Positions 45,285 through 54,003 of a stretch of 64,000 nt of DNA are shown here, one piece after another. A program made the translations under genes and the position numbers. The notes beneath the pieces are model-generated. The model saw only the letters and a list, made by a program, of their open reading frames with translations, had not been told where the DNA came from and searched no databases. The stretch is from Paraferrimonas sp. SM1919 (GTDB taxonomy: Bacteria > Pseudomonadota > Gammaproteobacteria > Enterobacterales > Shewanellaceae). Each line of letters starts with the position of its first letter. The first letter of the stretch is position 1. The DNA lies in assembly GCF_010993985.1 (NCBI RefSeq), contig NZ_WINH01000008.1, positions 1 to 64,000 of the forward strand. Direction: 5' to 3'.

Positions 45285-46031
45285 ATGAAAACATTTGTAA
45301 AAACATTGTCATTAGCGTTGGCGGTCAATTTTAGCGCCGAGGTTAAAGCATCAGATAAATTAACTTATGTTAGCTTAAATTATGATGACTCGTTGCTGAC
45401 TCACTTGACTATTGTCGTGCCGCAGTTAGACCGTTTTAATTTTAAAGGCACTTTTTATCCAACCATTAATAAAGATCTATTCTTAAATCGGTTGGATGAT
45501 TGGCGTGCGATCGCCACTAATGGTCATGAGCTGGGTAACCATACTTTGTATCATAGCTGTCGTGGTTCACTGCCTAACCGTAAATGGGTGAAGCCTGAGC
45601 AAGATTTAGATAGGCGCACCATTGAACATATGGTGCAAGAAATAAAAATTGCCAACGCCATGCTGCGAGCTGTAGATGGTCAAACTGAACGTACTTTTAC
45701 GCCGCCGTGTTTTGAAACCCAAGCTAAAGATGGTGATTACTACCCACACATTAAATCTTTATTTGTTGGGGTAAAAAAGCGTCCGCTAGACCCTAATAAA
45801 GAAGTGTTTTATACCCCTGTTGGACAAACCGGGCAACAGCTTATAGACATGGTGACCAAGCATAAAGGCACGGGAAAAATTATCAGTTTTACCTTCCATG
45901 GTGTGGGAGGAGATTACCTTGAGGTATCTAAAGAGGCCCATCTTGAGTTGTTAAAATTTTTAGATAAAAATCGGCAACTTTATGGTGTTAATCATTATAA
46001 AAGCTTGCTCAAATCAGTGAACAAGGATTAA
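45285..46031 (+). CDS. Exported polysaccharide deacetylase family protein
   Basis: This 248-residue protein has a signal peptide (about 1-22) and a NodB-homology (CE4) domain. The metal/catalytic Asp pair is in SLNYDDSLL, the His motif in HELGNHTLYHS, and a C-terminal FTFHGVGGDYLEVS supplies the late histidine. Substrates in this family are N- or O-acetylated glycans. It begins 8 bp after the SDR stop, so it is probably in the same operon. Confidence 0.88.
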   Translation: MKTFVKTLSLALAVNFSAEVKASDKLTYVSLNYDDSLLTHLTIVVPQLDRFNFKGTFYPTINKDLFLNRLDDWRAIATNGHELGNHTLYHSCRGSLPNRKWVKPEQDLDRRTIEHMVQEIKIANAMLRAVDGQTERTFTPPCFETQAKDGDYYPHIKSLFVGVKKRPLDPNKEVFYTPVGQTGQQLIDMVTKHKGTGKIISFTFHGVGGDYLEVSKEAHLELLKFLDKNRQLYGVNHYKSLLKSVNKD

Positions 46032-46193
46032 TTTAAACAGTATTTAATTAACTCGTCATTAACATGTCTGGGTGTTTATTGCTCTGTTGGCAGTGAAATC
46101 AGATAAATTTTAGTTGGTGGTAAGTTTGTTCCTGTGAAGCGGTTTTTGGATCAGGTAGAAAGTGATAAAACAAACAAATCAAGAGCTGAAATT

Positions 46194-48323
46194 ATGTTAA
46201 AAAACTCTCTAGCCTTGGCGGTGGTTATCGCCTTAAGCGGGTGTCAGCCCGTTACAGAAGCGGTGACACCTAATTTAAAAGAGCAAGCACAAGTGCAAAA
46301 TCCATTATTCTCGGCCAGTACACTTCAGTACCAAGCTCCACGTTTTGATATTATTAAAGAGTCACACTTCAAGCCTGCAATATTAGCTGGAATTAAATCT
46401 CAGCTCGCAGAAATCGAAAAAATCGCCGACAATCCAGATGTACCAACCTTTGACAATACTATTGTAGCGATGGAGCTTTCTGGCGAACTGCTAAGCCGCG
46501 CAACGTCAGTGTTTTACAACTTAACGGGCACTATGAGCAACGAAAACATTCGTGCGCTGCAAGCTGAGTTTGCCCCGCTACTTTCCAAGCACTCTGACGA
46601 CATTTACCTAAACAAAGCATTATTTAATCGTGTACAAACCCTTTACAACAACAAACAACAGCTAGCTTTAGATGCCGAGTCGGCGCGTCTGTTACAAATT
46701 AAATACGATGAATTTATTAATGCGGGCGCAAAACTTACCGATGCAGCTAAAGATAAAGTGCGTAAGCTAAACGCAGAATTGGCTGGCCTCCAAAACAAGT
46801 TTGGCGAGAACCAGCTTGGTATTTTAAGCAACGAGCACGTATTGGTAGCAAATGTGGCCGAGCTTGATGGCCTAACGGAGGGGGAAATTGCTGCCGCAGC
46901 CGAGCTTGCCAAGGCATCAGGTAAAGTAGGTTACGCCCTTAAACTTGCTAACACCACACGTCAGCCTGTACTGCAAAAGCTCAATAACCGCGAACTACGT
47001 CAGCGCATTTGGGAAGCATCTTCTAATCGTGCTACTGAAGGTCAGTATGCAACCCTAGAGATTGTTAAACAGTTAGCAGAACTTCGCGCACAAAAAGCCG
47101 CTGTTCTTGGTTATAAAAACTGGGCTGAGTACCGCCTAAACGGCACCATGGCGAAAACGCCACAAGCTGTACTCGATATGTTCTCAGCTATGGTGCCAAA
47201 AGTAGTGGCTAACGCCCAACAAGAACAAGCTGACATCCAAGCGATGATCAACAAAACCGGCGGCGACTTCGAGCTACAGCCATGGGATTGGGCCTATTAT
47301 GCTGAAAAAGTGCGTAAAGAAAAATTCGCCATCGATCAAGCCCAGCTGATGGAATACTTTGAATTTAACAGCGTGCTAAACAATGGTGTGTTTTACACCA
47401 TGGAGAAACTCTTTGGCATTACCTTTAAAGAGCGTAACGACCTACCTGTTTATCACGAAGACGTCAAAACTTACGAAATCTTCGATGCTGATGGCACATC
47501 AATAGCCTTGTTCTACACCGACTACTTTGCCCGTCCGGGCAAACGTGGTGGGGCATGGATGAGCGCGTTTGTTAGCCAAACTCGCCTAAAAGAGCAAAAA
47601 CCAGTTATCGTGAACGTAATGAACATTCCAAAAGCAGTAATAGGTCAAGCGCAGCTCGTTAGCTTTGATAACGCCAGCACTATGTTCCACGAACTTGGTC
47701 ACGGCTTACACGGCGCGTTCTCAGATGTTAACTACCCATCACTTGCAGGCACTAATGTATCCCGTGACGTGGTTGAATTTCCGTCGACTTTCCAAGAAGA
47801 TTGGGCAATCAAACCAGAAGTGCTAGCCAACTACGCAAAGCACTACAAAACGGGTGAAGCCATTCCACAAGAGCTGCTAGATAAAGCACTGAAAGCGGCC
47901 AGCTTTAACCAAGGCTTTGATACCCTAGAGTATATGTCTGCAGCAATGCTTGACCAAGAGTGGCACGCTATTGCTGCAGGGAGCAAAATTGACGATGTTG
48001 AAGCGTTCGAGCAAGCAGCACTTAAAAAGCATGGTGTAGACATTGCGGCTATTCCACCACGCTACAAATCACAATACTTCTCCCATACCTTTACAGGCGG
48101 TTACTCTGCGAGTTACTACGCCTACATGTGGTCAGAAATCATGGCAGCGGATGCTTATAAGTATGTTCAACAAAATGGTGGCTTAAACCGTGAGATGGGG
48201 GATAAATTCCGTAAACATATCCTCAGTGTCGGAAACGCCATTGACCCGATGCAGACTTATATTAATTTTCGCGGTAAAGCACCAAGCACGGATGCTTTGT
48301 TAGAACGCCGAGGAATTAATTAG
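46194..48323 (+). CDS. M3-family metallopeptidase lipoprotein (Dcp-like)
   Basis: This 709-residue oligopeptidase has the zinc motif HELGH at His499-His503 (STMFHELGHGLHGAF) and the C-terminal FTGGYSASYYAYMWSE segment of peptidyl-dipeptidases. The start at 46194 is chosen because it begins a lipoprotein signal with lipobox LSGC (Cys17). An upstream GTG would bury it. Lipidation places it in the envelope, unlike cytoplasmic Dcp. It is monocistronic. Confidence 0.92.
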   Translation: MLKNSLALAVVIALSGCQPVTEAVTPNLKEQAQVQNPLFSASTLQYQAPRFDIIKESHFKPAILAGIKSQLAEIEKIADNPDVPTFDNTIVAMELSGELLSRATSVFYNLTGTMSNENIRALQAEFAPLLSKHSDDIYLNKALFNRVQTLYNNKQQLALDAESARLLQIKYDEFINAGAKLTDAAKDKVRKLNAELAGLQNKFGENQLGILSNEHVLVANVAELDGLTEGEIAAAAELAKASGKVGYALKLANTTRQPVLQKLNNRELRQRIWEASSNRATEGQYATLEIVKQLAELRAQKAAVLGYKNWAEYRLNGTMAKTPQAVLDMFSAMVPKVVANAQQEQADIQAMINKTGGDFELQPWDWAYYAEKVRKEKFAIDQAQLMEYFEFNSVLNNGVFYTMEKLFGITFKERNDLPVYHEDVKTYEIFDADGTSIALFYTDYFARPGKRGGAWMSAFVSQTRLKEQKPVIVNVMNIPKAVIGQAQLVSFDNASTMFHELGHGLHGAFSDVNYPSLAGTNVSRDVVEFPSTFQEDWAIKPEVLANYAKHYKTGEAIPQELLDKALKAASFNQGFDTLEYMSAAMLDQEWHAIAAGSKIDDVEAFEQAALKKHGVDIAAIPPRYKSQYFSHTFTGGYSASYYAYMWSEIMAADAYKYVQQNGGLNREMGDKFRKHILSVGNAIDPMQTYINFRGKAPSTDALLERRGIN

Positions 48324-48354
48324 AGCGTTTTAATACTTTTTAAGTATATACCTT

Positions 48355-48370
48355 GGGCCTATAATGGCCC
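48355..48370 (+). promoter_or_regulatory. Palindrome around a TATAAT box, YeeE/YedE operon
   Basis: GGGCC-TATAAT-GGCCC places a perfect -10 hexamer in the loop of a 5-bp inverted repeat, 29 bp before the first YeeE-like gene. The matching -35 (TTTTTA) is weak, suggesting an activator or a regulator that binds over the -10. Confidence 0.35.
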
Positions 48371-48398
48371 TATTTGTATTGTTGAAGAAGAAGTTTAC

Positions 48399-48800
48399 AT
48401 GGAACAATATTTTATTTCTTTAATGGGTGGCATAGCCTTAGGCCTAAGTGGACTGTTGTTGCTTGCTCTTAAAGGTAAAGTTGCTGGCATATCGGGAATT
48501 TTGAATAGCATCATCAATGACTTTACTCATGAGCGTTGGCGTTTGTGGTTTATTTTAGGAATGATCAGTGCCGGTGGCGTTGCACTGCTGGTTTATGATT
48601 ATGATTTTAATTATGGCCACCTTGATTGGCATAAAGCTGTTGCTGCAGGGTTATTGGTTGGAGTAGGGACGGCATTGGCTAATGGTTGTACATCTGGTCA
48701 TGGTATTTGTGGTTTAGGTCGATTATCGTTGCGATCTTTAGTGGCGACTGTCACTTTTATGATGGTTGCAGCAATAGTGGTTAACGGCATGGGGTTATAA
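48399..48800 (+). CDS. YeeE/YedE-family transporter half 1
   Basis: This 133-residue membrane protein has four hydrophobic helices and the YeeE signature NGCTSGHGICGLGRLS with the cysteine used for thiosulfate or sulfur-compound relay. It is half the size of full TsuA-type proteins. The second half is encoded 1 bp later, so the two probably form one transporter. Confidence 0.9.
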   Translation: MEQYFISLMGGIALGLSGLLLLALKGKVAGISGILNSIINDFTHERWRLWFILGMISAGGVALLVYDYDFNYGHLDWHKAVAAGLLVGVGTALANGCTSGHGICGLGRLSLRSLVATVTFMMVAAIVVNGMGL

Positions 48801-48801
48801 A

Positions 48802-49206
48802 GTGTTGGTATTTGTTTTAGGTTTTATTTTTGGATTGGGGTTATTATTGTCAGGAATGACTGATCCTCAAAAAGTAATCGGCTTTTTTAGGTTGAATGAA
48901 TCTTGGGATGCTAGCTTGATGTTTGTGATGGGAGGAGCATTGACAGTATTTATTCCTGGTTATCATTTCTGGGTCAAGCCCAAGCAGCCAGTAGTCACTG
49001 CTAAGCCTATCACCAACAAGTTAATTGTCGGTTCGCTGTTATTTGGCGCAGGTTGGGGCTTATCGGGCATTTGCCCTGGTCCAGCAGTGATTGGCGTTGC
49101 AAGTTTACAGCCGCAAATTCTCATTTTTGTTGGTGCTATGCTGTTAGGGTTTAAATTAGTTTCTTTTGTTCAATCACGGTCGTTGAAGGTTGCTTGGCAA
49201 CAATAA
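48802..49206 (+). CDS. YeeE/YedE-family transporter half 2
   Basis: This 134-residue membrane protein has four helices and contains LSGMTDPQKVIGFF and the cysteine motif GICPGPAVIG typical of the second half of YeeE/YedE proteins. It starts with GTG, one base after the stop of half 1. The pair resembles PmpA/PmpB-type split permeases. Confidence 0.9.
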   Translation: MLVFVLGFIFGLGLLLSGMTDPQKVIGFFRLNESWDASLMFVMGGALTVFIPGYHFWVKPKQPVVTAKPITNKLIVGSLLFGAGWGLSGICPGPAVIGVASLQPQILIFVGAMLLGFKLVSFVQSRSLKVAWQQ

Positions 49207-49215
49207 ACTGATTCA

Positions 49216-49248
49216 GTAAAAAGGAGAGCTCATGCTCTCCTTTTTTAA
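49216..49248. terminator. Bidirectional terminator between YeeE pair and PL8 gene
   Basis: A 12-bp perfect stem AAAAAGGAGAGC/GCTCTCCTTTTT (49218-49229, 49234-49245) with loop TCAT has T-runs on both strands. It separates convergent genes. Confidence 0.9.
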
Positions 49249-49254
49249 TTGCCG

Positions 49255-52200
49255 TTAAAGTTGCTGAAGAGCAAGTTTTCTGGTTTTACCTTTATCTAGG
49301 GTGATTTGGATTTGGGTTTGTTTATTAAGGTGTTGTATTTTTTGTAGATCTTGATGCTCAGCAACATTCCAATGGCCATCAATGGTGATGGTCACTGTTT
49401 TGCTGGCCTCTTTGCCATTGACAATATCTAATGGCATAAAACTCATATTATGATTCCATTTTTTCATTCGCAGATCAGGATCACTAATAGCAACGGTTAA
49501 ACGGTTCCCCTGATTTTGGGTCATTGCAATAATAGGGGTATCAGTCGCCACAATTGGTTCCGTAGGTTTGGCACTGGCATCAAAAATAGCATAACCCATG
49601 GTCTTACTTTGAGGTTCATAAACCTGTTGCAGCGCACTGTCGTTGGCGATTAACTGATAACTAGGTAGGCGCTCAAGTTGAGCATGCTTAGGGACAATCT
49701 GATAATGGTAATTTGCGTTGTTCGGAGCCTTACCGTGATCGATGTAGGCTTTAACCGCTTTTTGCTCAATGGCGACAATTTGACGACGTTTACTGCCTTT
49801 TTTCGGGCTGCTGGTGGTCAAACTTGGCTGGATACCCTGTTCCGCAACGACTTTATATTCGCTCGGTACACGATATAAATTGCCCTGAGGATCAACAAAC
49901 TCTCCACCTTCAAAGGTATGAATGCCACCGACTAACGGCTGGTTGTTACGTTGTGCCGTGGTAGGGTGTTTTACATTAAGCAAATTTTGGAAAAGCGTGG
50001 TAATGGTGGAGTACTGTTTGTCGTCGGAATTAATTCTTGAACCTAAAGCGATAATTTGATCCTCAAAGAAGAAGAACGACTTATTAAAGCTAAAGCCAGG
50101 TTCAAACATTGGCTCATCGCCATCGTTAGGCACAGTGTCGGTTAATTCCATGGCAAAAATACCATTATTACCGTTATCCACCCCACCCAAAAAGGTGTTT
50201 TCGGTATAGTTGCGATGCTTACCTTCTTTATAAATAGGGTGAGCCGCGACGCGATAGGTGGTTTTTTCCATTGGCAATGCTTTGGTGGTTGCCCCGGGTA
50301 AATAAGCCCAGTGGAAGCCATCAAATGGTGCCATACCTGATGCCTTTAGGGTCAATAAGCCTTGTTCATCTTCGCCACTGAACAGGGTTAAGGCGCCGAA
50401 GGATTGGTAGCGACCAAAAGGGTTTTCAACTTTTGAACCAGACTCAAAATCCCAAACATATTTACTCATGCCACGGGCTTGGGCAACCCAATTGTCGGTT
50501 TTCATGTTAACAAAACCGGCATAGGGCTTATTGTAAAAACCACTTTCCCCTAAACGCTTGGCTTTTAGGGCTTCTGGTTTATTATCTTTCACCCATTGAT
50601 AAACATTTTCCATAGTTTCAATGGTGCCAAAGCTGCCAAAATAGGTCAGTCCTGGGGTCAGGATCTTATGGATAGCGCTTAAATCTGCTTTTTGGTAACT
50701 TTGGGCGAAAACCATAGCCAAGTCAGCGTCCACCTGTTGTGGATCTTTATAGGCCATGGCGGCATAAGCCGGCAGCATAAAGCGATCAATGCCTGAGTTG
50801 TTGGCCGGGAAGCGACCAGTGATCCCTAAGTGTTGCTGAAAATCCGCGCTAAATTCAAATTGTTGCATTAAGGCTGTTTTGAGACGCTGATCAAATTGTT
50901 CACTTAACTGGAACGCGCCTCCATGCAGCACGGAATCAATCAAGGCCAGAGTCGTTAAGCTTTGAATACCATAGGAGTTTTGGTAAGCGCTGCGATGATG
51001 GTAAATCGAACCATCCCACTTTATGGTATCGGAATAACTTGGTGCGTAATCACTGGCCCATTCTAGGTAATCGAGATAACCTTGCATAAGCGCCACTTTT
51101 TGCGGGCTGTCTTGCATTAATAGGACACTGATTAATTTAGCAAAAGCACCACCACGAACGTGATCGGTATTTTCGCCAGTGCTGTAATCAATGTTACTTA
51201 ATTTACCGAAGCGGGTATGCCAAAGTAGCGCTTGTTGAACTTCTGTCAACATGCCAGCTTCGGCCAATTCATCCCTAAACAACCAACTGCCAATGGCATA
51301 AAACCCTAAGCGGATGATGTGATCAGTGGTACCAATCGAAGAACCGGCTGCCCAGCCTTGGTCATGGAAGTGTTCAAACAGGTTTAATAAACGTTGCTTT
51401 TTGGCCGCGGTTGGCTGGCGCTTATAGTCCAGGGCTAACGAGAAAAAAGTATTTTGACCAGCAACTTGGAAAATGTCCCCTTCAATGGCGACGTGCTCGT
51501 CACGGACTGAGAATAAAGGCTGACCAGTGAGGCCTTCACCTTGGCGTTGAATATTTAAGGCTTGGTAACTGCTTTCGGCTTTATCAAGCTGCTCTTGTAC
51601 TAATTGCAGGTACTGATCCGCTTGCTTGATGTGGCTGTGGTTGGTTTGGCTACCTAAAATAAGCGTATCGAGTTTGTTGCCAATGCTGGCAAAAGCATCA
51701 ATATGTGCTTGCTCAAGCTTAACAGACTGGTCATCAAACTTTTGCAATTGTTGCCATGGCTGCAATATTTTATAACTGTCTACTCGGACTTTGGCTTTGT
51801 TATTAACGTATTGCCAATCGGAATGGCGTTTACGTGAAACAAACGTGACAAATTGCAGCATATCAAGATGGACGGTGTCGCCAAGCAATTCTTTTGACGG
51901 CGTGATGCTCATATTATTGACGATTTGATTAGCACTGTTGGCGTCAATTTTGGCGTCTTCGGCTAAATGCACCCAAAACGCACGCCAGCCACTGTAGTTT
52001 TGTTGCATTTGGGCGCGGTAGTGAGCCTGGTTGTTGCTGTCCTTAAATTCGAAGGTGAGGCTACCATTACTCGGCTTATCACGATATACCCATAGTTTGA
52101 TGCCACCTTGATGGGAGTGGTTGACATAAGAAGGCTCATAGACTTCGGGCTGGCCCCCTGGATACATGCTAGAGGCTTCCACTAAACCCGGGATGGCTTG

Positions 52201-52449
52201 TTCACCAAAGTGAAGGGGGTTAGTGGATGTAATTTTCCAAGCTAAAGAGTGGGAAAGGTCCTTAAAGTGCTTAGTTGATAATTCAAGCTGGTGTTGGTTA
52301 GTCTCTATTGCGTGCAAAGATTGCGCGTCTTCAAAGCTGATCCTTTGGCTTAGAATATCTTCTGAAAGTACTTTTTTCGCTTGCGCAAGTGGCGCAATGC
52401 TCAGTCCAAGAATAACCGCTGTGGCGGTCATAGTACGACGAAAATTCAT
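49255..52449 (-). CDS. PL8 polysaccharide lyase, chondroitinase ABC-like
   Basis: This 1064-residue exported lyase should cleave uronic-acid-containing glycosaminoglycans by beta-elimination. It has a signal peptide (MNFRRT to PLAQA), an N-terminal beta-sandwich domain (about 30-215), a catalytic alpha domain and C-terminal beta domains. Compared from memory with Proteus chondroitinase ABC, it keeps the catalytic His (YHHRSAY), Tyr (QNSYG), Arg (TGRFPANNSG) and Glu (VWDFE, before GRYQSFG). The start at 52449 is preferred to one 21 bp upstream: it gives a clean signal peptide with GGAG upstream and only 1 bp after the sulfatase stop. It is the last gene of the sulfatase-lyase unit. Confidence 0.9.
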   Translation of the reverse strand: MNFRRTMTATAVILGLSIAPLAQAKKVLSEDILSQRISFEDAQSLHAIETNQHQLELSTKHFKDLSHSLAWKITSTNPLHFGEQAIPGLVEASSMYPGGQPEVYEPSYVNHSHQGGIKLWVYRDKPSNGSLTFEFKDSNNQAHYRAQMQQNYSGWRAFWVHLAEDAKIDANSANQIVNNMSITPSKELLGDTVHLDMLQFVTFVSRKRHSDWQYVNNKAKVRVDSYKILQPWQQLQKFDDQSVKLEQAHIDAFASIGNKLDTLILGSQTNHSHIKQADQYLQLVQEQLDKAESSYQALNIQRQGEGLTGQPLFSVRDEHVAIEGDIFQVAGQNTFFSLALDYKRQPTAAKKQRLLNLFEHFHDQGWAAGSSIGTTDHIIRLGFYAIGSWLFRDELAEAGMLTEVQQALLWHTRFGKLSNIDYSTGENTDHVRGGAFAKLISVLLMQDSPQKVALMQGYLDYLEWASDYAPSYSDTIKWDGSIYHHRSAYQNSYGIQSLTTLALIDSVLHGGAFQLSEQFDQRLKTALMQQFEFSADFQQHLGITGRFPANNSGIDRFMLPAYAAMAYKDPQQVDADLAMVFAQSYQKADLSAIHKILTPGLTYFGSFGTIETMENVYQWVKDNKPEALKAKRLGESGFYNKPYAGFVNMKTDNWVAQARGMSKYVWDFESGSKVENPFGRYQSFGALTLFSGEDEQGLLTLKASGMAPFDGFHWAYLPGATTKALPMEKTTYRVAAHPIYKEGKHRNYTENTFLGGVDNGNNGIFAMELTDTVPNDGDEPMFEPGFSFNKSFFFFEDQIIALGSRINSDDKQYSTITTLFQNLLNVKHPTTAQRNNQPLVGGIHTFEGGEFVDPQGNLYRVPSEYKVVAEQGIQPSLTTSSPKKGSKRRQIVAIEQKAVKAYIDHGKAPNNANYHYQIVPKHAQLERLPSYQLIANDSALQQVYEPQSKTMGYAIFDASAKPTEPIVATDTPIIAMTQNQGNRLTVAISDPDLRMKKWNHNMSFMPLDIVNGKEASKTVTITIDGHWNVAEHQDLQKIQHLNKQTQIQITLDKGKTRKLALQQL

Positions 52450-52450
52450 A

Positions 52451-53926
52451 TTAGTGTGCTCCAACTGCAAGTTCTAAGTTCCATGGAATAATTGGGTATT
52501 GGGCTTTCGCTTGTGCCTGTTGTAGTAACTGACGCAGCTTCATACGAATACTTTTATATTTTGGGTTGTGGTAAAGGTTTAGCTGCTCTTGGGGATCGTT
52601 TTGGTAATCATATAATTCAACCCCATACACGCCATCACCCCATTCGGTGTAGCGGAAACGTTCAGTACGGATAGAATGACCAGACACTTCCTTATATTTC
52701 ATTTCATCGTAATACTGGAAAGCACGGCTTGGCATTGTGGTGTAGGCAAGCTCACGGACCTTGTCAACACTGCCGTCAAGTAAAGGGGTTAAACTGGTGC
52801 CTTGCAGAACTGACGGTTTAGGTAGCTGCGCAAGATCCGTCAAAGTTGGGTATAAATCTAACGTTTCAACAATGGCATCGGTTTTTTGGCCCTTAACGTT
52901 TTGGCGAGGGTCAACAATAATCATTGGGGTACGAACTGAGCCATCAAATAAGTCGCCTTTTTGCCATAGGCCATGCTGACCCAATAGGTAACCGTGATCT
53001 GACATAAACACAATAATAGTGTCATCCTTTACGCCTAGACGCTCAAGACCATCCATTAATACCCCAATTTCATTATCCATAAAGCTGATGCTAGCGTAGT
53101 AGGCTTGCACGATTTCTTTGCGCTGGGCTAGGGTTAATGTTAATTGGTTACTACGGTCAGCTAAGGCTGCTAATGGAATGTCCTTACGATCCTCTTCATC
53201 CATCACAAATGGCGTGATGTATTCTATAGGATACATATCGAAGTATTGTTTAGGGGCGACATAAGGCGTGTGCGGGCGGAAGTAGCCCACACTTAGGAAG
53301 AAAGGTTGCTCACTGTTGTTATCTAATTGCTGCTCTAGCATGTCTAGTGCTGCTAGGGTAACCTTTTGATCAGTATGTAACTCATCGGATTCGACTGATA
53401 ACCAACTTAGGGTTGCACCAATTTTATTTTCACTGATGATATTCAGATCTTTCTCTACCGCTTTATCATAACCGATAGGGTTGCTCACCTGTGACCAAGC
53501 AAAAGGGTCGTCGGAACCGTTTGTACCAATCCCTTCAGGCACTTTATAGTGGAAAATTTTACCGGTACGGGCGGTCCAGTAACCGTGGTTTTTAAAGTGT
53601 TGCGGTAGGGTAACGACCGATGGAATAAACTCTCTAAAATCAGAGGCGTTATCGGTAATACCGGTCTGATAGGGGTAAAGCCCAGTCATCATACTGGTGC
53701 GACTTGGTGCACAGGCGGTCGCTTGCACGAAAGCATTATTAAATTGAAGTCCCTCAGCGGCCAAAGCATCGATATTCGGCGTTTTAACTAACGGATGGCC
53801 ATAACTGCCAATATCGGTATTAAGATCATCCGCCATAATTAATAGCACGTTGGGTTTTTTAGCGGCAAAAGTTGCAGAAGTAAATGTGCTTAGAAGCAGG
53901 GCTAAGGTAAATGTAAACTTTCCCAT
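52451..53926 (-). CDS. Formylglycine sulfatase, iduronate-2-sulfatase-like
   Basis: This 491-residue exported sulfatase has a signal peptide of about 21 residues. Cys72 in CAPSR is the residue converted to formylglycine. Metal ligands lie in MADDLNTD and later MSDHGYLLGQHG. The sequence RPHTPYVAPKQYFDMYP resembles the iduronate-2-sulfatase group (SulfAtlas S1_7 type). Desulfation of uronate units would fit the adjacent PL8 lyase. Maturation needs a formylglycine-generating enzyme, not seen in the window. Confidence 0.9.
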   Translation of the reverse strand: MGKFTFTLALLLSTFTSATFAAKKPNVLLIMADDLNTDIGSYGHPLVKTPNIDALAAEGLQFNNAFVQATACAPSRTSMMTGLYPYQTGITDNASDFREFIPSVVTLPQHFKNHGYWTARTGKIFHYKVPEGIGTNGSDDPFAWSQVSNPIGYDKAVEKDLNIISENKIGATLSWLSVESDELHTDQKVTLAALDMLEQQLDNNSEQPFFLSVGYFRPHTPYVAPKQYFDMYPIEYITPFVMDEEDRKDIPLAALADRSNQLTLTLAQRKEIVQAYYASISFMDNEIGVLMDGLERLGVKDDTIIVFMSDHGYLLGQHGLWQKGDLFDGSVRTPMIIVDPRQNVKGQKTDAIVETLDLYPTLTDLAQLPKPSVLQGTSLTPLLDGSVDKVRELAYTTMPSRAFQYYDEMKYKEVSGHSIRTERFRYTEWGDGVYGVELYDYQNDPQEQLNLYHNPKYKSIRMKLRQLLQQAQAKAQYPIIPWNLELAVGAH

Positions 53927-53966
53927 AAATACACTCTTATAAGTTGTTATTATTTCGTTTTATTTC

Positions 53967-53995
53967 AAAAAAAGCAGCCAAAACAGGCTGCTTTT
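53967..53995 (-). terminator. Terminator between the two sulfatase genes
   Basis: A 10-bp stem AAAAGCAGCC/GGCTGCTTTT (53970-53979, 53986-53995) is followed on the minus strand by a run of seven T. It would stop or attenuate transcription from the upstream sulfatase. Confidence 0.8.
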
Positions 53996-54003
53996 GCTGT
54001 TAA

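Noticed and set aside
46134-46193. GTG start for the M3 peptidase
   Set aside because: It would place a polar 20-residue lead before a clear lipoprotein signal beginning at 46194.
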